Shown one piece after another: positions 24,325 to 33,927 of a stretch of 64,000 bases of DNA. The position numbers and the translations under genes are program-made. This stretch comes from Bretschneidera sinensis. Taxonomy: Eukaryota; Streptophyta; Magnoliopsida; Brassicales; Akaniaceae. The stretch is taken from NCBI GenBank assembly GCA_023935145.1, contig CM043700.1:3163501-3227500 (forward strand), in the 5' to 3' direction. Within the stretch, counting starts at the first letter, position 1. Every line of letters begins with the position of its first letter. Under the pieces are notes generated by a model that worked only from the letters and a program-made list of their open reading frames with translations, was not told where the DNA came from and did no database searches.

Positions 24325-26730
24325 GTCCTCAAAATGAGAAAAAAAAATAGAAAGTATTTTCCCATTTTACTTTATCGATCATTTCTCCCCTATGGCAGAA
24401 AAGTATATGATTAAAGACATTTTCAGTGAGTACGGAAAGGTTATAGATGTGTTCATATCCAGAAAAAAAGCGAAAGAATAGATGAGATCTATTTGGTTTT
24501 GTGAAGTTCTGCAACATAAATGAAGCACAAAAAACAACCAGGAATGTTAATGGACAGAATTTGTTGGGTCACTCTTTAGAAGTAAAGCTGGCATCTTTTG
24601 AGATGACTGAAAATAAAGGCTTATTCATGTTGAAAAAGAAATAACTTGGGCCATGAAAAGTCTGTTGTGATTCCGTATGGGGTTGAAAAGAAAGGAAAGA
24701 ATGTTGATGAAACAAAAAGGGGCAGGACCCAATATGGACAATGATTATGTTGCGTCAGTTTTTATTGATCATGTTAATCCAGAAATCTATAATAATTTGA
24801 TCAGAGAGATGTTTGGCAAGTTAGGAAGAGTGATAAATGTCTATGTTTCATGAAAAGTAAGGAAGGGAAGGAAAGATTTATTTGGCTTTATCTTGTACAA
24901 ATAGGGTGATGAAGCTATGGAAGCTGTCAGGTATTTGAATGGTTCAAAATTTATGGGCTACAGGTCGCTAGTGAAAATAGCAGAATTTACCAGAAAGATT
25001 AAAGAAAAAGAAAGGGTTCATAAGACTATAGCAGAAAGGATGAAGAAAACTGATAGATTTGCTGTTCCAGATAAACAATCTTATTCAAAGGCTGTTTAAG
25101 GGAATGGGGTATCTTTTCTAAGGAACGCAGATTCTGGTTGTTCAAATGATTCAATGCATACAAGGATAGAACATGAGAAAAAGCAAGATTCTGACAAAGG
25201 AAATCTTAGTCTAATATATGAAGTTGTCCCAAAGGACTTGTGCTGGTTGCTTGCTGTGTTGTTGGCATTGTTCACGATGTGGAAACAATTTCAACTTTAC
25301 AAGATACGTTTCTTATGGAAGGCATCCGTTGTTGCAGAATAATTAACACGGCAGGTTTCATGGTTCTATTAGTCTTTGAGAGTCAGGAGGAAATGCTTCA
25401 TTTCATCTCAGAAGGATGTTGGTGGTTGGAAAGATGGTTCTCTAGTGATAAAAAATGGAAATCGCATGATGTTATTATGGAAATGTCTCTTTCTTTTGCT
25501 CAATTGGTAATAAAATTGGCAAGTTCATTACATGTGATGATAGTACACTCTATAAATTTAGGCTGGATGTTGCAAGAATTTTGGTATTTGCCAATGTCAA
25601 TGATGTTATTTGTCAACCATGGGAAGTCCGAATTGGTGAAGATAATTTTATGATTAAAATTTTTGAGGATACTTTTAAAGATGTTAATTTGGGTCCTATT
25701 AAGAAAGTTTCCCTTGGTAAATCATTTGGTTGTGAAGATAGAAATGGTTTGTTCAGTTCAGAGGATGCTTACAAGTTTGAGAATGTGTTTTCAATTACTT
25801 CAGTTTCTAAATGTGGCAATGACTTGCCTATTGTTACTCGAAGTTGTAATTCGGTGGTGTCCTTGACCCAGAGGATGCTTACAAGTTTGAAGCATCGTGC
25901 TCGGCGTTCAATGGCTGAGGCTTGAAGTGTTTGTCATTAAGTTGCCAAGGCTTGCTGCGTCATTCTCAGCATTTAGTGGCTGAGGCATGAAGTGCTTAAC
26001 CTGAAATAGCCAAGGCTTGATGCGTCATACTCGATGTTTGGTGGTTGAGGCTTGAAGTGCCTGATATGAGCTTGCGAATGCTTGAAGCATCATGCTTGGC
26101 ATTCAGTGGCTAAGGCTTATTGTACTTGGCATGAATATAATTCAACTATTCTGTTAAGTCAAATGAAGAAGTGACACAAGAAAGCTTGTTTAACGAAAAT
26201 GTTCCAGTCAAAGAGTATGGGTATAGAAACTCATCGTAAGAAGGCTTGAAGAAAAAGAAAAAACGAAACAATTAGGTTTTCGACTGGGTCTCTAATTTCT
26301 GAGGATATGGTGTTTGTAGAAGTGCAAAATCTGATTTCAAGCAAGGTTATTTCCATATCTGATGGGGATATACAAAGAAAAAACAAGGTTATGTTGGATG
26401 AAGCAACTGGAACATGAAGGATAGGACAAACATTAGGGTTGGTGTGGAAAGAGGATGAATCCAGAGTTATTAATAGAATTGTGGAATTGAAAAGGAGAGA
26501 TTTTGAGGAGTGGGAAAACTCCAATTCAAAGTAATTGTTTGGAGGGGGTTTTTGGGTGTAAATTATAAATATTGAAGATTATATCCTGGAATATTAAAGG
26601 TTTAGGAAGATTGAGAAGAAAGGGGCTGTTAGGAAGCTTGTTGGGAGAATCAAACCATGTATGTTAATGATCTAGGAGACCAAACTGGCTGATGTAAATG
26701 AGAGGACAATCAAAAGTCTTTGGTGGTGCT
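24325..26730 (+). pseudogene. LINE ORF1 remnant with two RRM-like domains
   Basis: A first RRM-like region begins near 24393 (EKYMIKDIFSEYGKVIDVFI) and, after a break near 24478, continues in another frame (FGFVKFCNINEAQKTT, GHSLEVKLASFE). A second lies at 24745-25000 (VFIDHVNPEIYNNLIREMFG, YLNGSKFMGYRSLVKIAEF) with two stops inside. From 25225 comes a DUF4283-like region of plant LINE ORF1 (MVLLVFESQEEMLHFISEG; CQPWEVRIGEDNF) with frameshifts. From 26571 an endonuclease start reads LKIISWNIKGLG and ETKLADVN. The endonuclease continues after a MITE at 26734-27273. No reverse transcriptase follows, so the copy is 3'-truncated, unlike the usual 5' truncation of LINEs. Confidence 0.7.
25892..26136 (+). 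repeat. 65-bp tandem repeat, 3.8 copies, inside LINE
   Basis: Copies start at 25892, 25957, 26022 and 26087, each carrying a GGCTGAGGCTTGAAGTG-like core. 65 is not a multiple of three, so the repeat shifts frame at each copy and is unlikely to have arisen in a working protein region. The copies differ at several positions. Confidence 0.85.
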
Positions 26731-26733
26731 ATA

Positions 26734-27273
26734 GGGCATGCTTGGGAGGGGTTTTTGAAAACTGTTTTCAGTTTTCAAAAACTAAAATAAGTTTTCAAAA
26801 ACTCATTTCCATGTTTGACAAACAGTTTTCGAAAGTAATTTTCTAAAACAGTTTTCAAAAAATTAGTTTTCAAAAATAGTTTTCTAAAAACCCCAAATTG
26901 GTGTTTTCTGATATAATTTTCGAAAAATAGACTTAAAATCAATGTTCACTTCTCTGTTCTTCTTCCATGGTATATAAAAAATATTAAAATTTTGAAAACA
27001 AAATAATATTAATTATTTTTAAGTATTTAGTAAATATAAGAAATAAAATTAATATAAATTTTAAATTTAAACTCAAAACTAAAAATAATTACAAGGTATA
27101 TCAAAACAATTTTCAAAATAAGATTATCTAAACAACATTTCACTATTTTCTGTTTTGGAAACAGTTTTCGAGTTACAGTTATCCAAACATTTTTTTTCAG
27201 AAAATATTAGAAAACTGTTTTCAGTTTTCATTTTCGAAAATTGAAAATAGAAAACTGTAACCCAAATATGCCC
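26734..27273. mobile_element. 540-bp MITE in LINE endonuclease
   Basis: Left end GGGCATGCTTGGG, right end reverse-complemented GGGCATATTTGGG. Flanked by a 3-bp duplication ATA (26731-26733, 27274-27276). Taking out the element and one ATA restores an open endonuclease reading across the junction (tryptophan and tyrosine codons left, FQWVWSPSDG right). Three-base duplication and GGGCAT ends fit Harbinger/Tourist-type MITEs; ATA is not their most usual target. The inside is rich in GTTTTCAAAAAC palindromes. Confidence 0.8.
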
Positions 27274-27475
27274 ATAGTTTTCAATGGGTTTGGTCTCCAT
27301 CTGACGGAGCCTATGGTGGATTGATTTGTATTTGATCAAAAGATTTTATCAAGATAGAAGGAGTAATACCAAGATAGAGGTACATTTTTCTTTTTGGTAG
27401 TTTGGCTAAGGATAATTTCAAGTGTGTATTTGTCAATTTATATGCTCCTAACCCGAATCAAGTAGTTCTATCAAG
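27274..27475 (+). pseudogene. LINE endonuclease, continued past the MITE
   Basis: Reads FQWVWSPSDGAYGGLICI, then a stop, and later CVFVNLYAPNPNQV, the conserved NxYAP region of AP-type LINE endonuclease. The similarity ends near 27475. The same piece is found at 40834-41040. Confidence 0.65.
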
Positions 27476-29240
27476 CTCTCTATCTGATCAAATGTTAAGT
27501 ATTGGGGCTCTAAGACCTTTTAGATGTCCCAATTTTCATATTCATAGTTTGGGATAATAGTTACCCTTATCTCTCTCAGTTAAAAATCTCATTAGTCCTT
27601 TTTTACAATTAAAAAAAGAACTCATTTAGTCAATAATTAGTAACTTAGTCAAAAGTGACAGAAACTTAGCATTTTTTTTAACATTCTCGTTATAAATGTC
27701 AACGGTGATTAACGAAGATTTTTGTCATATTTCAAATAATAAGAAAATAACTGAAAATGACTTCAAAACTTAGCCAAGTTGACTCGATATCAGACTATCT
27801 ATTTATGTGGGATGATATCTAATTATTGCATTTTTTTTAATATTTAATTGCGATCATTGTAGTTGGCAGATTCAAACATAAGAAATTAAGAAATTATGAG
27901 TCTACTTAGTTAAATTTCAATTTACATATATTATATGGCAGAGAGAATTGAATTTGAAACTTTTTTTTAAAGAAAAGATCGTGTAGTTATCAATTGAATT
28001 ATGCTCCAATTAATAATGCTTCTTTTGATAACTTAATTGCAAAAAAACAAGAATAATCAAAACAATAAACTCTGACATTTCTTAAATTAATTTCTAATTT
28101 CTAATCCCAATTTATTGTGTTTTTCAAAAAGAAGAATATTTATCCCGGAAATGATTATCCTAGTGAAAGAAATCATACAAAATCAAGTCCCGTTTCGAAA
28201 TTAGAGCACAACATGATCGATAGAGAAGAAAAGTCGAAGGAAAAAAAAAGGATGGGAATGGAAAAAAAAAAAGAATATTGATATTTTTCATTATGTATTT
28301 AATAAAAATGATAGAAAAAAGAGAGGAAATAATAAAATAACAAAAAATAGAGCTTATTTAACTTTCACTTTCCAATTATCCTAATTTGGAAGGATTGCGA
28401 TTTGTTCACATAGGATGAAAATATCAATCATCACACTTTTTTTTTTTACTATAAAAGTTTAAAAAACAACAAAAAATAACATTCGAGTGAAAAATTCGTA
28501 AAAATTATTGGATGATCTCCAAATGGTTTGTAAAATTTACCGGACATCAAAATCAATCAATCTTGCGTCCAAATGAGTAAAGATAAACGGTGGAGTTTTT
28601 AAAAGCCCAGCTATACTAATAATGCAAAACACAAAATTAACTGCTTACGGAGATATAAGAGATCAGCGCCTATTTCCCCAAGCTGCAGGCGCTAAATTAT
28701 TCTGTGAGCATGAAAAGCTGCTAAGCAGTGTACAAACTCAAGCATAAAGATTTTGCTTGTGCTTTCTTTTAGAGTTGGAGAAATCCATCCCAATCTTTCA
28801 AAATATATATTAACTGGAAATGCATTGGTTATGTCTTAATTTAATTAGCTATAGTTATTAGACCCCATAACTATAGTTAAAACAGAGTATAATCTGAATC
28901 ATGGATTTGACAATAATATCATTTTTATATATAAAATGATTAGCTAGAGTTGGTATAATATCGATCTCAGCCATTTCTTTTTTTTTCCTCTCCCCTTCAG
29001 TGGAAACTCTCTCTAACTGGTCAATACAAATTAAAAATGCTCGCCTACTGGCAGGAACGAATTAAATTCCCATAAAAAACCATTTGTGGAAGTAAACGCA
29101 AATAAAAGAATAGGCTCAACAAATTAGACTTTTTAAAGATTTTTATAAAATTTGCTTATGTCTTTTATTTTATTTTTTTTTATAACAAATCCAGTTATAA
29201 GATTGTTATAACTGCACCTCTCTCCTATACCTCTCTCTCC
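27476..29240. other. Non-coding, AT-rich spacer shared with unit 2
   Basis: No gene recognised. The sequence is shared with 41030-43140, which has in addition a 400-bp tandem duplication. Homopolymer A and T runs are frequent. Confidence 0.6.
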
Positions 29241-29246
29241 TCTGAT

Positions 29247-30480
29247 TCAGTCAAGATTCCCACATCCCAATTTGCACCACTCTCCTACACCTTTCTTGCT
29301 GTCGCTATACAAAACCAAATTTCTCTCTTCAAGTCGCCGCCACAAACACCAGCCTCTCTTTACATGCTGCCATCGTAAAACACTAGCATCACTCTTCACG
29401 CTGTCGTCGCAAACCCTAGCCTCCTTCTCCCTTTCCAAGCTGCCACCGCAAACCCTAGTTTGTCTCCACTTGTAATTGCAAATCCTAGCCTCATCCTTGG
29501 TCTCTAACATATACACTATAGTTTTTCTTGAGTAGTCATCAATAAAAGTAAGCATATACTTGGCACCACCCGTAGATGGAACATGCAAGGGTCCTCAAAG
29601 ATCAAAGTGAATGTAATCCACATTATCCTTGGTTTTGTGAATTGCTGTATTGAAACTAACTATCTTCTATTTGCCAAAAATGCAATGATCACAGAATTCC
29701 ATTTTCCCTGTATTTTTTCCACAAAGCAAACCTCTTTTGCTCAACAAATTTAATCTCTTTTCACTCATGTGATCAAATCTTGTATTCCACAATTTTGTAA
29801 CCTCAGAATATGACATAGTGGAAGCAGTTGTTGAACTAGTAACAACAGTACCCTGCAGAACATACAAATTTGGTGACATTATCTTCGCTTTTATGACAAC
29901 AAGAGCACCTCTACTGACTTTTATAACTCCACATTCAAATGAATATTTGTACCCTTTGACATCAAGAGTACTAAGAGAAATTAAATTCTTATTGAAGGCA
30001 TGAATATGTCTAACTTCTGTCAAGGTCTTTATTACATTGCCGTGTAGTCTGATCTAGACAGTTCTTATACTAGTAATTTTTTGAGCTCAATCATCACCTA
30101 ACAAGAAAACTACGTCGTAAGGCTCATATTCTACAAACCAATCCTTATTTTAGCAAATATAGTGAGAACAAGCTGAATCCATAATCAAACAGGCATAAAG
30201 AACCCATTACCACTAGCAGTAAGGACACGATCATAGTCATTAGAGTCTTCTTCACTAATATTAGCTTCAGGTTGTTTCTCTTTCTAATCCCAATCCTAAT
30301 TTTGATTCTGACCTCGATTTTAATTTTGATTCTAATTGTTTTCTCCTAGAATTTTCTTTTTCAAATTTCAACACTCAGATTTGTAATGTCCTTTTTTTCT
30401 TACAGTAATGACAAGTCACATTCTTATTTCTGGATTTATATGGTTTGGAGCTAAAACTCCTATGTCCACGGGCGATGGTG
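29247..30480 (-). pseudogene. Copia gag-protease-integrase fragment, unit 1
   Basis: On the minus strand, from high to low coordinate: a zinc knuckle (CHYCKKKGHY-like) near 30400, a degraded protease near 30150-30200, GAG-pre-integrase (TEVRHIHAFNKNLISLSTLD; FCDHCIFGK) at 30023-29667, then integrase start (STGGAKYMLTFIDDYSRKTI) at about 29580-29500. It has several stops. Below about 29490 the frame passes into unrelated sequence: the plus strand there is a degenerate 34-39-bp repeat with CGCAAACCCTAG words. RT is absent. Confidence 0.7.
29300..29480 (+). repeat. Degenerate short tandem repeat
   Basis: About four copies of a 34-39-bp unit of the form TGCCNNCGCAAANCCTAG followed by pyrimidine-rich sequence. 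A second version lies at 43750-43910 in unit 2. Confidence 0.5.
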
Positions 30481-30660
30481 AGAGACTCCACTATAATCAA
30501 AATTGGAGTATAAATCAAAAGAGATAAAACTCTCTAAGCCTAAATCCCAAAAACATCCAAATCTAGGCTACCCCAAATTTAATTGGGAAAATAAAATAGC
30601 TTAGAAGAAAAGAAGTTTCAACCACTCACAATGATCTGTTTGTTGTAAAACTCTAGAATT

Positions 30661-31080
30661 GTTTGGATATTCACATGTGAATTATCTCACATCAGAAATA
30701 AATAAAAAATAATAGTGAAATATATGCATGGTTTGGACCCAAGACTCACGAGCTTAAGCTTCTGAGCCATATTGATGCTCATCCATATATGTCAAGTCAG
30801 TGTTCATGTGATCTCCCGCCCATAGTTGAGTTTGGTTTAGCTTCTCTTGTTGATCGAGTGACCAATTGTTCCATTCAAGGGGGAGTTTAGTATATAACTC
30901 ACACGTGAGAGGGAGATTTGTTAGGATATTCACATGTGAGTTATCTCACATAAAAAAGAAATAAAAAAATAAGAGTGGATTGTATACATGGTTTGAGCCA
31001 AAAACTCATGAGCTTAAGTTTTTGAGTCATATTTGTGCCCATCCATGTATATCAAGCCCGTGTTCGTGTGATCTCCCACC
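30661..31080 (+). mobile_element. TRIM-like element, unit 1
   Basis: Direct repeats at about 30659-30820 and 30918-31079 share GGATATTCACATGTGA at the start and GTGTGATCTCCC-type ends. The roughly 100-bp spacer ends with a purine run (GAGAGGGAGATT) directly before the second TGTTAGG, matching an LTR-retroelement layout. No coding sequence, no convincing primer site. Confidence 0.55.
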
Positions 31081-31646
31081 GTGTAAAGTACTCTTGATCT
31101 TAACACTTTTAATGTTTGGTAGGGAAGAAAAATGAAAGGAAAAAAGACTGAGATAATTGATGTTTTTTTTCCAACATGAACAAATCATAATCCTTTCCAA
31201 TTAAAATTATTGGAGAGTATAAGCAAAATAAATTATTATTTTTTTGTCTTTTTTCTCGTTTTTCTCATTTTTTCATCATCTTTACCAAGCAGGAGATGAA
31301 AGATATCAATCATCTTATTTTTCCATCCTCTCCCTCTTCTATCCTCTCTCTCTCTTCTTTCCTCCTACTTTTTATCTCTATCAATCATATCCTTAGTCTA
31401 GTTAAGAATTAGGTAGATCTAAGATATAAAACTAACATGTCATACATGTGAGAGAGAAAAAAAGGAAATAGTGAATAAAAATGAAGTTAAGCTTGATGCT
31501 AAAGTTTTCTATTAACTTGATGATCATGTTTATTTTTAAGTTATTTTTCTTATTAAAAATTAACCCTAGATAGGCAGAGCTTTTTCTACAATCATATTCT
31601 GTAGGGGCTGGGGATAACAAGTTGAAACATTAATGGAAATACATAT
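31081..31646. other. Non-coding spacer
   Basis: A CT-rich stretch at 31320-31375 and an AAAGGAAAAAAG stretch near 31135 look like two arms of a decayed inverted repeat, but I cannot define ends. No gene. Confidence 0.4.
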
Positions 31647-33425
31647 TTAGTAGTATAGTTTGCCAAGGGAAGATCGCAGGAATGAATAAATTAAATGCCA
31701 CCCGTTCTGAGAAGGATGTACATTGTCCCAAAATAATGATAAATCAGGTTTCCTGCAAACACTATACTTCTTTGCCCCTTTTTCATCTATGCTGCCGCAT
31801 GAGTATTTGTCAGTCACACCCACACAGCAGGGCTGCAATGGATTCTTCATCGCTGCATCAATCAATGATTAAACAAGAATTATTAGTGTTCTCATATATA
31901 TGCCTTCTGAAAATGATAGTAACTTTCTTTTTTGTTTCATGTATGCTTAATTATCTTGAAAATCCAAGGAAAATATATTTCACCATTCTTAATTATTGGG
32001 GCTTGTGTTTTGTTAAACTCTAATTAGTCCTGGTTATCCCACCTTGCTTTCTCTTGCCTCCAAGAATATGTGGATATACAACAATTTTTTTTATAAAAAA
32101 AATGCTTTCCTTCAAGCTTGACTATTGTGATGACAAATAATTAATGAGAGGATGTTGGCAGGAGCAGTTTTATTTTCCCGATAAATTTATGGGAAGTTCT
32201 ATTGCAGGAGCATGCTGTCTTATCATGAACAACTCAACTGCACAAGATTTCAAATTCAGAGGATCTGGTTAAGGAAATATGTAACATTATTTTTTTCCTT
32301 GTTTCATTAGATCCCATTTCAAAGCTGTGCAAACGAGATCTTAGTTTTTTTAGACTATTAAGGTCCTGTTTGACCTAACCGTAGAAGCGGTTTATGGTTT
32401 AGTTTATAGTTTTTAAATCAATTTTTTATGAAGTAGCAATAGAGTTACAAAATGTTCAGTTTTTGATAAAACAACACGAAAAACTGTTTTTCTGAGCCAA
32501 ATTCATTTTCGTAAAAACAGAAACCATTTCATAGACTCTAAACATGTTAAGCCGTTAAAGATAAGTATCATCTTCCAATACTAAAGTCAAACAGATTTCT
32601 ATTCGTTAAGAGCATGCACGTTTGGTATGCTTAATGAAACCTACAATGCAATCAATTCCAATTCAATACAATTTTAATTCCATTACATATTTGATTGAGC
32701 AAAACATGCAACAGAGTCAAAATTTCACTAAATTAGACTTCGTTGAGTTTTAAGTGTTAAGCTGCATTCTTTCCATCAAACCCTAATCTCTATGTTGACT
32801 ATAAAATAATAGTTTGACTATTTTTTCACTAATTTAAGTTTTTGGGATGATTGATAACTCAATTATTTTTTAAAGTGATATCAGAACTTCAGGTATTGGT
32901 TTCGGGTCTTGAGTATGGCTCTTTTACATTAATATTTCGTCCAATTCTTTGCCCACGTTTGAGTTTTTTTACATTTGCCCACCTGAGTCTATTCTATTAG
33001 ACTATAAAGGAATAGTTGGATCTTTTCCATCAACTTAAGTTTTTGTGATAATTGGTAACTCAATTATTTCTTAATATTTTATTTAAGTGTATGCTAATTA
33101 ACACAATAAATTAATGAGGTGGTAAAAGGTAATTTTACCTGAACGTTGTTTTTGCCACTCGGTCAATGCAGACATGAAAGCGCCATAGAGATCAAGGGTA
33201 AAGAAAGCAGCTTTCTTGTTCTCATTATTCAACGCTTGAATCATTTGCTACAATACCTTGTTCTGGAACTTGGAGGGCATATTCCCAATTTCACTGCAAT
33301 TTTGATATGAAGAGCTTGCAGCAAATTGGGGTAAGCATCCAAATGGCTCTATGGTTGTCACCGTTATTTTCTCAACTCCCAGACTATGAATCCGTTTCAA
33401 ATTCATGGAAAGCTGTTTGACAACT
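31647..33425 (-). pseudogene. GDSL esterase/lipase remnant, unit 1
   Basis: Two 3' exons: 33425-33139 (interrupted at its upstream end by gypsy G2) and 31852-31647. The first carries SLGVEKI, IEPFGCLPQF, CSEIGNMPSK and LDLYGAFMSALTEWQKQ. An in-frame TAG lies near 33249, where unit 2 keeps an open codon. The last exon carries CCVGV, YSCGSIDEKGAKKYSVC and FWDNVHPSQNGWH, the block with the Asp and His of the catalytic triad. The exons with the GDS nucleophile are absent. GDSL enzymes hydrolyse lipid or carbohydrate esters outside the cell; this copy cannot. The intron is enlarged relative to unit 2. Confidence 0.75.
32296..32870. other. 575-bp intron segment missing from unit 2
   Basis: Both ends carry ATTATTTTTT, and unit 2 has a single copy at the corresponding point (near 54920). 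It contains a hAT-like or MITE-like palindromic region (AAGCGGTTTATGG, 32390-32570). No gene. Confidence 0.5.
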
Positions 33426-33877
33426 TGACGTAGGAGGATCCAAGTCAGATGATGCAGAGTTGGTAGATCAGCGCAGAACTGGCAGGTGGACTACCTAGAA
33501 TGGGCCACGGGCTCAGATCAGGCCCGAAAGACCTTAGTCTGATTGGAAATGGGCCAACGAACAAAACTAATTTATTTAGCATCGTCGTTTTTAAGCCAAA
33601 AAACGATGTTTAAGCCCTCGAATTGGCAGTTTACAGTTTTTAGGAAACTTTTTATTTTAATTATTTTAATTTCAGCCTTAATTTAATTTTCCTATTTTGT
33701 TTCGACCTTATAAATAAGGTCTTAGGGTTTCATAAACATTATTATTGAATTTTCATAATTTTAAATAAAACATCAGAGCTGTTTCTCTGTATTGTTTTTA
33801 GGGTTTTTCGTGTGTTATTCCCTGTGAACTATCTGTTCGACTAGCCTACAGAATAATCGTTATTCTGCCTGGCGTCA
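33426..33877 (+). repeat. 5' LTR of G2
   Basis: 452 bp starting TGACGTAGGAGGATCC and ending GGCGTCA. More similar to the solo LTR at 62941-63394 than to the G1 LTRs (for example CAGATGATGCAGAG in both). Confidence 0.85.
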
Positions 33878-33927
33878 GTTGGTATCAGAGCTTCAGCATT
33901 TTCCTAGGGCAAGATTTCATCAGTTCT

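Noticed and set aside
29272..29475. Plus-strand open frame with CGCAAACCCTAG repeats
   Set aside because: The frame follows a degenerate short tandem repeat; no protein family recognised. CCCTAG words resemble telomere-like repeats but are not the plant CCCTAAA unit in tandem.
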